Positions 7,603-14,344 of a DNA stretch of 26,301 nt are shown here, piece by piece. The position numbers and the translations under genes were made by a program. Source of the stretch: JANNAT01 sp031422555 (lineage in GTDB: Bacteria; Pseudomonadota; Alphaproteobacteria; Rhodobacterales; Rhodobacteraceae); contig JANPLZ010000095.1 of NCBI GenBank assembly GCA_031422555.1, forward strand, positions 1 through 26,301. The letters are read 5' to 3'. How positions within the stretch are numbered: position 1 is the stretch's first letter; each line of letters begins with the position of its first letter. The notes under the pieces are model-generated. The model saw nothing but the letters and a program-made list of their open reading frames with translations, made no database searches and was not told the DNA's origin.

Positions 7603-7687
7603 GCGTTTCGGGATGGTCTTGGATCAGAATTCAAACCAAATTTTTTTGAATTCTTATGCTTAAGTTTTCATTGAAAACCCGAAACGC
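7603..7687. repeat. Nested palindromic element between lpxC and bamD
   Basis: Perfect outer arms gcgtttcggg (7603-7612) and cccgaaacgc (7678-7687) enclose three shorter inverted repeats: gaattcaaa (7628-7636) with tttgaattc (7645-7653), ctta (7653-7656) with taag (7661-7664), and gttttca (7664-7670) with tgaaaac (7672-7678). The 85-bp unit is AT-rich inside GC-rich ends and could fold as a multi-branched structure. It encodes no plausible protein. It may be a miniature mobile element, a repeat family member, or a 3' structure of the lpxC transcript. Confidence 0.65.
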
Positions 7688-7803
7688 CTTAATTGGTGAA
7701 AGCCGTTTTGCGCCCCGGATTTTTCTGTGCTACGACATGCCAAAGGCGGCGAACATGGTCCTGAAAACAGGGCCTTTCGCGCGGCAAACGGGGTAGACGG
7801 AAG

Positions 7804-8661
7804 ATGGCAGGCGGACAGTTGTTTGGGCAGATGCGGGTGGGAAAAACCCTGTCCCTTATGCTTGTTGTCGCCACTTTGGCTGCTTGTGGGCCGCAGCAGG
7901 CCACAACGCTGCCCTTGGAAAACTACACCGCCGAAGAAATCTACAAGCGCGGCGAAGTGATTCTGGAAGGCGAAGGCAAGCCGGAAGAGGCGCTGAATTA
8001 CTTTCAGGAAGTCGAACGGCTGTATCCCTATTCGGAGTGGGCCAAACGCGCGCTGATCATGCAGGCCTACACGCTGCACAAATCCAAATCCTACGAAGAG
8101 GCCCGCGCCGCAGCCCAGCGGTTCCTTGATGTCTATCCCGGTGATGAAGACGCGGCCTATGCCAGCTTTTTGCTGGCGCTGTCCTATTATGACCAGATCG
8201 ACGAGGTTGGCCGCGATCAGGGCCTGACGTTCCAGGCGCTGCAAGCCTTGCGCGTGGTGATCGAGCAGTATCCCGACAGCGAATATGCCAAATCGGCCAT
8301 CCTGAAATTTGATCTGGCCTTCGATCATCTGGCGGGCAAGGAAATGGAGATCGGCCGTTATTACCTGAAACGCGGCAATTACACCGCCGCGATCAACCGC
8401 TTTCGCATCGTGGTGCAGGATTTCCAGACCACAACCCACACCGCCGAGGCGTTGCACCGGTTGGTCGAAGGTTACCTTGCCCTTGGTCTGACCGATGAGG
8501 CCCAGACCGCGGGGGCGATTTTGGGCTATAACTATAAATCCAGCCCATTCTACGAAGACAGTTTCCGGCTGTTGAAAAACCGGGGCCTTGCCCCCGAAGC
8601 CCGTGGTAATTCCTGGCTGGCATCGGCGTATCGCCAGATGATCCGGGGCGAATGGCTGTGA
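7804..8661 (+). CDS. bamD: Outer membrane assembly lipoprotein BamD
   Basis: BamD is an outer-membrane-anchored lipoprotein of the BAM complex, which folds and inserts beta-barrel proteins. The 285-residue protein has an N-terminal signal with the lipobox LAAC (lipidated cysteine at 28), then TPR repeats through the rest, starting with TAEEIYKRGEVILEGEGK and EALNYFQEVERLYPYSEWA. The length fits alphaproteobacterial BamD. The start is uncertain: ATG 7804 gives a 27-residue signal, while ATG 7831 would give a more usual 18-residue one (MRVGKTLSLMLVV); neither has a strong ribosome binding site. It lies 15 bp before recN, a common alphaproteobacterial pairing suggesting cotranscription. Confidence 0.93.
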   Translation: MAGGQLFGQMRVGKTLSLMLVVATLAACGPQQATTLPLENYTAEEIYKRGEVILEGEGKPEEALNYFQEVERLYPYSEWAKRALIMQAYTLHKSKSYEEARAAAQRFLDVYPGDEDAAYASFLLALSYYDQIDEVGRDQGLTFQALQALRVVIEQYPDSEYAKSAILKFDLAFDHLAGKEMEIGRYYLKRGNYTAAINRFRIVVQDFQTTTHTAEALHRLVEGYLALGLTDEAQTAGAILGYNYKSSPFYEDSFRLLKNRGLAPEARGNSWLASAYRQMIRGEWL

Positions 8662-8676
8662 TGCGGCGTCGTGGCG

Positions 8677-10317
8677 ATGCTGCGCAGTCTTGATATACGC
8701 GATGTGCTGATCATTGATCGGCTGTCGTTGGATTTCAGCACCGGGTTGAACGTGCTGACCGGTGAAACCGGGGCGGGCAAGTCGATTTTGCTGGATGCTT
8801 TGGGGTTTGTTCTGGGCTGGCGGGGCCGGGCTGAACTGGTGCGTGCCGGGGCCGCGCAAGGCGAGGTGATTGCCGAATTTGATCTGCCACCCGGTCATGC
8901 TGCCCATGCGGTGCTGCAAGATGCCGGAATAGAGGCCGAAGACAGCCTGATCTTGCGCCGCGTTAACGCCGCCGATGGCCGCAAAACCGCGTGGATCAAT
9001 GATCGGCGCGTCTCTGGCGAGGTGTTGCGCGATTTGTCCGACACGTTGGTGGAATTGCACGGCCAGCATGATGATCGGGGCTTGTTGAACCCGCGAGGCC
9101 ACCGCGCCCTGCTGGACAGTTTTGCCGCCCTTGATCTGGGGGCGGTGCGCAGTGCGTGGCGGGTGCGGGCAGGGTCGCGCGACGCTTTGGCCGTGGCACA
9201 AACCAGTTTGGAACGCGCGCAGGTTGAAGAAGATTTTCTGCGTCATGCGGTGGCCGAATTGGACAAACTTGCGCCAAAACCCGGCGAAGAGGCGCAACTT
9301 GATACAAGGCGGCGCGCCATGCAGGGGGCCGCGCGCATTCGGGCCGATATTGTGCGGGCTGATGCCGCCCTGTCAGGGCAGGGGGCAGAGGGCACGTTGC
9401 GCGACGCGCTGCGCTGGCTCGAAGGCGCGTCTGACCGGGCCGAAGGGCGCCTTGACGGCGCGCTGGCGGCGTTAAACCGCGCGCTGTTTGAATTGGGCGA
9501 TGCGCAATCGGGAGTCGAAGACTGCTTGCGCCAGTTGGATTTCAACCCGTCCGAGTTGGAAGATCTGGAAGAACGGCTGTTCGCGATCCGCGCACTGGCG
9601 CGCAAACACGCCGTTTTGGCCGATGATCTGGGCGGTTTTGCCGATCAATTGCGGCTGCGGTTGGCGGCCATTGATGGTGGGGCTGCGGGTTTGGCGCGGT
9701 TGCAGCGCGAGGTGGCCGAAGCTGAACTGGCCTATGGCCGCGAGGCCGCGGCGTTAAGCGACGTCCGGCGCGCGCAGGCACGCCGGCTTGACGCGGCGAT
9801 GGCCGCTGAACTGGCGCCTCTAAAGATGGAACGCGCGGTGTTTACCACCGAAATCGCGCCCGCCGATCCGGGGCCAGACGGGGTGGATGCGGTGCAATTT
9901 ACCGTCGCAACCAACCCCGGCGCACCGGCAGGGGCGTTGAACAAAATCGCGTCGGGCGGCGAGTTGTCGCGGTTTTTGCTGGCGTTGAAGGTGTGTTTGA
10001 CCGGCAATACCCCCGGCTTGACACTGATTTTCGATGAAATCGACCGCGGCGTTGGCGGGGCCACTGCCGATGCGGTGGGGCGGCGGCTGAAGGCGCTGGC
10101 CAGTGGCGCGCAAGTGTTGGTGGTCACCCACAGCCCGCAAGTGGCGGCTTTGGGCGGGCATCATTGGCGGGTTGAAAAGCGGGTTGAAGCCGGGCAAACC
10201 CTGTCAACCGTCACTGCGCTGACCCCGGCAGAGCGGGTTGAAGAAATTGCCCGCATGTTGGCCGGTGATACCATCACCCCAGCCGCCCGTGACGCCGCCC
10301 GCGCGCTGTTAGGTTAA
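8677..10317 (+). CDS. recN: DNA repair protein RecN
   Basis: RecN is an SMC-like ATPase that holds DNA ends and sister chromatids together during double-strand break repair. The 546-residue protein has Walker A GETGAGKS at 29-36, a coiled-coil middle rich in Ala/Arg/Glu, the ABC signature ASGGELSRFLLALK and Walker B TLIFDEIDRGVGG in the C-terminal half, followed by the H-loop VVTHSPQVAA. ATG 8677 gives the usual MLRSL start; an in-frame GTG at 8671 would add two residues. No LexA box was seen upstream of bamD or recN. Its 3' end overlaps the convergent DUF1638 gene by 9 bp. Confidence 0.93.
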   Translation: MLRSLDIRDVLIIDRLSLDFSTGLNVLTGETGAGKSILLDALGFVLGWRGRAELVRAGAAQGEVIAEFDLPPGHAAHAVLQDAGIEAEDSLILRRVNAADGRKTAWINDRRVSGEVLRDLSDTLVELHGQHDDRGLLNPRGHRALLDSFAALDLGAVRSAWRVRAGSRDALAVAQTSLERAQVEEDFLRHAVAELDKLAPKPGEEAQLDTRRRAMQGAARIRADIVRADAALSGQGAEGTLRDALRWLEGASDRAEGRLDGALAALNRALFELGDAQSGVEDCLRQLDFNPSELEDLEERLFAIRALARKHAVLADDLGGFADQLRLRLAAIDGGAAGLARLQREVAEAELAYGREAAALSDVRRAQARRLDAAMAAELAPLKMERAVFTTEIAPADPGPDGVDAVQFTVATNPGAPAGALNKIASGGELSRFLLALKVCLTGNTPGLTLIFDEIDRGVGGATADAVGRRLKALASGAQVLVVTHSPQVAALGGHHWRVEKRVEAGQTLSTVTALTPAERVEEIARMLAGDTITPAARDAARALLG

Positions 10318-10956
10318 CGCCGCCCGCGCCATAAACGGGGCCAGATCACCATAGCCGGTAAAGCGCCGCTCATACGCCAACCCCAACCGCGCGGCGCAGG
10401 CTTGGGCCTTGGCCTCCAACGCCGGATCATCGGTTTGCGCCTGATAGATCAGCTTGGTATAATTGCCGAAATACATGTCGCGCAATTGTGGGTGCCGGTC
10501 CAACCCCATGGGCCGCCAAACGAAGGCATCAAACTGGCGCACCAGAAAATCGGTCAGGTAAAACGCGGTGAATTCGGTATCCAGATGCTGCGCGAACACA
10601 GCGTTACCTTCAAAAAACGAATAACAATGTGGGCCTTCGATCATCGCAACGCCCAATTCCTTGCATTTTTCGAACAATTGGCCACCTGTGCCGCAATCGG
10701 CATACAGCACATGGATGCTGTCATAATCGGCCCGGTGATCCAGCACCGCGCGTTCCACCGCCGCCGTGATCTTGTCGGGGTAAAGATGCAGGTTGGCGGG
10801 CAAACACTGTAAATCCAGATGTTCCCATGAATTCAACCGCTTTAGCGCCACAACTTCATGCGCCAGCGCCCCGCAGGCGATCAGCAAAACCCGGCCCGTG
10901 GCCGCAGCGGCCAGCCCGGTTGTCGTCAGGGCGTCATCATCCAGCGTTACCGCCAC
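10309..10956 (-). CDS. DUF1638 family protein
   Basis: A predicted 215-residue soluble protein with recognisable DUF1638 features: LLIACGALAHEVVAL near the N-terminus, LHLYPDKI, the Cys-containing IHVLYADCGTGG, and IEGPHCYSFF. Conserved Cys and His residues suggest metal or cofactor contact, which is inference. The biochemical role is not established to my knowledge, but members occur next to corrinoid proteins and methyltransferases in methanogens and in Rhodobacterales, which points to cobalamin-dependent methyl transfer. No ATG lies near the start. I chose GTG 10956, which overlaps the end of the upstream small membrane gene by 10 bases and has a G-rich stretch before it. The frame continues further upstream without homology-like sequence. 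Confidence 0.78.
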   Translation of the reverse strand: MAVTLDDDALTTTGLAAAATGRVLLIACGALAHEVVALKRLNSWEHLDLQCLPANLHLYPDKITAAVERAVLDHRADYDSIHVLYADCGTGGQLFEKCKELGVAMIEGPHCYSFFEGNAVFAQHLDTEFTAFYLTDFLVRQFDAFVWRPMGLDRHPQLRDMYFGNYTKLIYQAQTDDPALEAKAQACAARLGLAYERRFTGYGDLAPFMARAALT

Positions 10957-11102
10957 CGCAATCCCCGCACGGCCAATCCGCCGACCAGCGCGCCAAGCAA
11001 CACCCAGGCCACCGGCAGCCCGGTAAAGTGAAACAGCGCAATCGACGCCCCGGCTGCCACGATCACTGCGGCGATCAGCATCAGAAAGGTGGGCAACGGC
11101 AT
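10947..11102 (-). CDS. 51-residue membrane protein of unknown function
   Basis: This short gene begins at ATG 11102 with a strong ribosome binding site, aagga, seven bases upstream. The product has two predicted membrane helices: about residues 5-26 (LMLIAAVIVAAGASIALFHF) and 29-47 (VAWVLLGALVGGLAVRGL), ending in a basic RWR. Its stop overlaps the start of the DUF1638 gene by 10 bases, so the two are likely translated together, downstream of the corrinoid protein gene. I recognise no family. The good binding site and tight overlap argue that it is a real gene. A role as membrane partner of the DUF1638/corrinoid system is only a guess. Confidence 0.65.
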   Translation of the reverse strand: MPLPTFLMLIAAVIVAAGASIALFHFTGLPVAWVLLGALVGGLAVRGLRWR

Positions 11103-11152
11103 TGGCGGTTCCTTCGATTGAACGGGGCTGCACAATACAGATGAACGTAAAT

Positions 11153-11175
11153 GGCCCCGGAACAAGTCCGAGGCC
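11153..11175. repeat. Palindromic element, copy 3 (imperfect)
   Basis: ggccccgga (11153-11161) pairs with tccgaggcc (11167-11175) with one mismatch. The stem core is the same as in the two copies at 410-430 and 452-472. It lies between the corrinoid protein gene and the small membrane gene on the minus strand. Confidence 0.6.
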
Positions 11176-11200
11176 CTAATATATCACACTGTCGGCGACA

Positions 11201-11896
11201 TTACGCGTTCAGTTGATTGTGCTTGCGCGCCACGAACTGTTTGGCGGTTTCCACGGCCACAGCCGCATCGCGGCAATAGGCGTCGGCACCAATGGCGCGG
11301 CTGAACTCTTCGTTCAAGGGTGCGCCACCGACCAGCACAATGTAATCATCGCGCATGCCTTTTTCCTTCAGCGTATCGATCACCACTTTCATGTAGGGCA
11401 TCGTCGTGGTCAGCAGCGCCGACATGCCAAGGATATCGGGCTGTTCGCGCTCCAGCGCTTCCAGATATTTCTCGACCGAATTGTTGATGCCCAGATCCAG
11501 CACTTCGAAGCCCGCGCCTTCCATCATCATGCCGACAAGGTTTTTGCCGATGTCATGAATATCGCCTTTGACAGTGCCGATCACCATCTTGCCCATCCGC
11601 GGCGCACCGGTTTCGGCCAGCAGCGGTTTCAGGATAAACATGCCGCCCTTCATCGCATTGGCGGCCAGCAACACTTCGGGCACAAACAAAATGCCGTCGC
11701 GGAAATCTGCGCCAACGATGGTCATCCCCGCCACCAGCGCCTTGGTCAGCGTGTCGTAAGGTGTCCAGCCGCGCGCGATCAGAATATTGACGCCCGCTTC
11801 GATCTCTTCCTTCATGCCATCATAAAGATCATCGTGCATTTGCAGCACCAGTTCTTCATCGGACAGGTCTTCCAGAATGATTTCGTCATCGGACAT
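11201..11896 (-). CDS. Methyltransferase-cognate corrinoid (B12-binding) protein
   Basis: This 231-residue protein carries a methyl group on cobalamin between a methyl donor enzyme and a methyl acceptor enzyme. It has a four-helix cap (about 10-95) and a Rossmann B12-binding domain with the full signature: DIHDIG at 112-117 with H114 as lower cobalt ligand, SALL at 159-162 and VGG at 189-191. It is similar to MetH modules and MtaC/MtbC. No full-length MetH is seen; the homocysteine methyltransferase lies about 1.4 kb away (13308-14324), so it probably serves a split methionine synthase. Start ATG 11896 has aagga eight bases upstream. It is transcribed divergently from the radical SAM gene; a -10-like TAGAAT lies at 11911-11916 on the minus strand. 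Confidence 0.9.
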   Translation of the reverse strand: MSDDEIILEDLSDEELVLQMHDDLYDGMKEEIEAGVNILIARGWTPYDTLTKALVAGMTIVGADFRDGILFVPEVLLAANAMKGGMFILKPLLAETGAPRMGKMVIGTVKGDIHDIGKNLVGMMMEGAGFEVLDLGINNSVEKYLEALEREQPDILGMSALLTTTMPYMKVVIDTLKEKGMRDDYIVLVGGAPLNEEFSRAIGADAYCRDAAVAVETAKQFVARKHNQLNA

Positions 11897-12021
11897 TGCG
11901 GCATTCCTTTATTCTACTGTGCGGGTGTGGGCCGAAAGCCGGGTCTGCACTTTTCGAATTGCGACATGCGCCGGATGAAAGCCGACTTCAAGGGGGATTT
12001 GCCAAGAAAACGGTTTCAAAT

Positions 12022-12036
12022 GTTCGCTTTATGTTC
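12022..12036. promoter_or_regulatory. LexA (SOS) box, GTTC-N7-GTTC
   Basis: GTTC 12022-12025, seven bases, GTTC 12033-12036: an exact match to the direct-repeat LexA box of alphaproteobacteria such as Rhodobacter sphaeroides. It ends 12 bp before ATG 12049 of the radical SAM gene, so LexA bound here should block its transcription until DNA damage. The corrinoid gene starts 126 bp away on the other strand and is less likely to be a target. Confidence 0.7.
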
Positions 12037-12048
12037 TATTTTTGCCGA

Positions 12049-13134
12049 ATGGAAGCCAAAGAAACCACGGTTTTACCCGGTCTGCAACTGCGCGGGCGCG
12101 GGGCTGCGCAAAACACGGCCGGGCGGTTCGAGCCGTCGCAAACGGTTGCCTTTGAAGATGGCTGGGACGCCCCGGCGGCCCGGGTGTTGCGCACGGAAGT
12201 GCGGCTGGAAGTGCCGCGTTCGGCCATCAGCTATAACACCTCGCCCGATCTGCCGTTTGACCGCTCGATCAATCCCTATCGCGGGTGTGAACATGGCTGC
12301 ATTTACTGCTATGCCCGTCCCAGCCATGCGTTTTTGAACCTGTCGCCGGGGTTGGATTTCGAATCGCGGCTGATCGCGCGGCCCGGCATTGGCGCGGTGC
12401 TGGACGGCGAATTGCGGGCGAAATCCTACAAGGTTGCGGTGGTGGCGGTTGGCACCAACACCGATCCCTATCAGCCTTGCGATGCCGAACACCGGGTGAT
12501 GCGTGAGGTGTTGGCGGTGCTGTGGGCGCATCGCCATCCGGTTGCCATCACCACCAAGGGCAGCCTGATTGAACGCGATCTTGATATTCTGGCCCCCATG
12601 GCTGTGGCGGGGCTGGTGCGGGTGGGGGTGTCGATGACCAGTCTGGATGCGCGGTTGTCGCGCTTGATGGAGCCGCGCGCGCCCGCGCCTGCGCGCCGGC
12701 TGCAAATGATCCGGCGGTTAACCGACGCAGGTATCGCCGTGCGGGTGATGGTGGCCCCGGTGGTGCCCGGCCTGACAGACCACGAGGTTGAACCGATTTT
12801 GGCGGCTGCAGGCGCGGCGGGGGCGGTGGCGGCAAGCTATATTGCCTTGCGGTTGCCGCGCGAAGTGTCGGGGATGTTTCAAGACTGGCTGGCACAGCAT
12901 TATCCCGACCGCGCCGCCAAAGTGATGGGCCGGGTGCGCGATTTGCACGGCGGGCGCGATTACGATCCCGCCTTTGGCACCCGGATGCGCGGCACCGGGA
13001 TTTGGGCCGATCTGATGCGGCAACGGTTTGATATCGCGGTGGCGCGGCTGGGATTGGCGGTGCGATTGCCGGGTCTGGACTGCAGCCAGTTTGCACCACC
13101 CCAGCGGGTGGGCGATCAGATGCGGTTGTTTTAG
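12049..13134 (+). CDS. PA0069-type radical SAM protein (SplB-like)
   Basis: A 361-residue radical SAM protein of the COG1533 (spore photoproduct lyase-like) group, most like the PA0069 family, whose substrate is unknown. It has the motif C80-x3-C84-x2-C87 (GCEHGCIYCYARPSH) for the 4Fe-4S cluster that cleaves S-adenosylmethionine, followed by TTKGSLIERD and VGVSMTSLD in the TIM-barrel part. The frame is open back to 11896, but the extra 51 residues would cross a LexA box and look unlike protein of this family, so ATG 12049 is the likely start. A LexA box 12 bp upstream suggests SOS induction and a role after DNA damage. It lies between the two halves of the methionine synthase locus, on the opposite strand. 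Confidence 0.88.
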   Translation: MEAKETTVLPGLQLRGRGAAQNTAGRFEPSQTVAFEDGWDAPAARVLRTEVRLEVPRSAISYNTSPDLPFDRSINPYRGCEHGCIYCYARPSHAFLNLSPGLDFESRLIARPGIGAVLDGELRAKSYKVAVVAVGTNTDPYQPCDAEHRVMREVLAVLWAHRHPVAITTKGSLIERDLDILAPMAVAGLVRVGVSMTSLDARLSRLMEPRAPAPARRLQMIRRLTDAGIAVRVMVAPVVPGLTDHEVEPILAAAGAAGAVAASYIALRLPREVSGMFQDWLAQHYPDRAAKVMGRVRDLHGGRDYDPAFGTRMRGTGIWADLMRQRFDIAVARLGLAVRLPGLDCSQFAPPQRVGDQMRLF

Positions 13135-13192
13135 GCGGGTTTGTCAGGTTTTATGGCTTTCGGCCGCGCAGCAGGGGGTTTCACACCCCCAA

Positions 13193-13218
13193 GCCGCAAT
13201 TGCTGGGGCAATTGCGGC
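13193..13218. terminator. Hairpin after the radical SAM gene
   Basis: gccgcaattg (13193-13202) and caattgcggc (13209-13218) form a perfect 10-bp stem with a 6-base loop, preceded by a smaller hairpin gggggt(ttcac)accccc-like at 13174-13190. A T-run (attttt, 13231-13236) follows after 12 bases. It lies between two converging genes and may end transcription from one or both sides, though the gap to the T-run is too long for a standard intrinsic terminator. Confidence 0.45.
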
Positions 13219-13226
13219 CCCCCGTG

Positions 13227-13249
13227 GAGTATTTTTCCCAAAATGAAAC
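13227..13249 (+). repeat. Dispersed motif gagtattt...ccaaaatgaaac, copy 1
   Basis: This 23-base sequence matches 18317-18339 at 20 of 23 positions: gagtattt, three variable bases, then ccaaaatgaaac. Both copies are in gaps between genes and near short G/C hairpins. I recall similar sequences scattered between genes in Rhodobacteraceae, but have not verified this. Confidence 0.55.
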
Positions 13250-13307
13250 GCAATTTTAGATAAATCTTAGCGGGTTTGCGCAGCGTTTTCAGACAGAAAT
13301 TGGCAGA

Positions 13308-14324
13308 TTACCCGCGCCGGCCGCGCCGTTCGCGTTTGGGGTCGTTCGATGTGTCGCCAGTGCCATCGGAATTTGACGAAAACGCCCCCAGTTTGGCCGC
13401 AATGGTTTCCAGCGAGGGGCTGTCGCCTTTTGGCGTTGATTCCAGCGCGGCCCGCATTGCACGCAAATGATCGGGCATCGTGCCGCAGCAGCCGCCGATG
13501 ATGCGCACACCGGCATCGCGCGCCAGCACCGCGTATTCGGCCATCAAAGCGGGCGTGCCATCATAATGGATATGGCCGTCGTGGTATTTCGGGATACCGG
13601 CGTTGCCCTTGGCGATCAGCGGGCGCGCACCACCGATGGCCGTAAAGCCCAACACCGTGCGCATCAGATCCGACGCGCCAACGCCGCAATTCGCGCCAAA
13701 GGCGATCGGCGGATTGGGCAAGGATTCAACCATCGCCGCCATGGCCACCGAGGTCATCCCCATCATTGTGCGCCCTGCGGTGTCAAAGCTCATGGTGCCG
13801 CACCACGGCATGCCGGCCAAAGCGGCGGCTTCGGCAGCGGCGCGGTATTCTTCGGGCGCAGACAGGGTTTCCACCCATAAAACATCGGCGCCGCCAGCCT
13901 TTAGCCCTTCGGCCTGTTCGTGAAACATTTCAACCGCTGCCGCGTGGGTCAGCGTGCCCATGGGGACAAAAATCTCACCCGTCGGGCCAACCGAGCCTGC
14001 AACCACAACCACGCGGCCCGAAGCATCGGCAATGTCGCGCCCCAACGCAGCACCGACGCGGTTCAATTCATGCACCCTGCCTTGCGCGCCATGCAGTTTC
14101 AACCGGCTGGCGTTGCCGCCAAAGGTGTTGGTCAAAAAGATGTCAGAGCCCGCCTCGACCGCGTTGCGGTAAAGCGTGCGGATATTGTCAGGCCGGTCCG
14201 TGTTCCAAAACTCGGGCGGTTCGCCCGATTCAAGGCCCATGTTAAACAGGTTGGTGCCCGTGGCCCCATCGGCCATCAGCCACGCACGGGTGGACAGCAG
14301 TTGCGATAGTGCGTCTTGGGCCAT
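13308..14324 (-). CDS. bmt: Betaine/homocysteine S-methyltransferase (split methionine synthase part)
   Basis: This 338-residue zinc enzyme methylates homocysteine to methionine. It matches the homocysteine methyltransferase (Pfam S-methyl_trans) family: DGATGTNLF (19-27), TNTFGGN (65-71), zinc ligands C213 (FGANCGVG) and C279-C280 (IIGGCCGT). With a stand-alone corrinoid protein nearby, the methyl donor may be methyl-cobalamin rather than betaine; split MetH systems have been described in related roseobacters. Three in-frame ATGs compete: 14366, 14348 (ATGA overlap with the upstream gene) and 14324, which has GAGG five bases upstream and starts nearest to the conserved region; I chose 14324. 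The C-terminus carries a Ser/Asp-rich then Arg-rich tail of about 40 residues outside the enzyme fold. Confidence 0.88.
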   Translation of the reverse strand: MAQDALSQLLSTRAWLMADGATGTNLFNMGLESGEPPEFWNTDRPDNIRTLYRNAVEAGSDIFLTNTFGGNASRLKLHGAQGRVHELNRVGAALGRDIADASGRVVVVAGSVGPTGEIFVPMGTLTHAAAVEMFHEQAEGLKAGGADVLWVETLSAPEEYRAAAEAAALAGMPWCGTMSFDTAGRTMMGMTSVAMAAMVESLPNPPIAFGANCGVGASDLMRTVLGFTAIGGARPLIAKGNAGIPKYHDGHIHYDGTPALMAEYAVLARDAGVRIIGGCCGTMPDHLRAMRAALESTPKGDSPSLETIAAKLGAFSSNSDGTGDTSNDPKRERRGRRG

Positions 14325-14344
14325 GGCATCCTCGGGCGTTTTGA

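Noticed and set aside
7660..9297. 545-residue open frame on the minus strand opposite bamD and recN
   Set aside because: It runs antisense to two well-supported genes, has no recognisable domain and is rich in Gln/His/Pro as expected of a complementary frame in GC-rich DNA.
11897..12048. Possible cobalamin, SAM or SAH riboswitch before the corrinoid gene
   Set aside because: The gap is only 152 bp, shared with a divergent gene, and no conserved riboswitch core was recognised; bmt has no leader because it abuts the MprF-like gene.
11896..12048. N-terminal extension of the radical SAM protein from the first available start
   Set aside because: It would translate through the LexA box and adds 51 residues unlike the family; ATG 12049 is a better start.
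11213..12337. 374-residue plus-strand frame across the corrinoid gene and the radical SAM gene start
   Set aside because: It is antisense to the B12-binding protein and overlaps the radical SAM gene in another frame; composition is typical of a shadow (His/Gln-rich).
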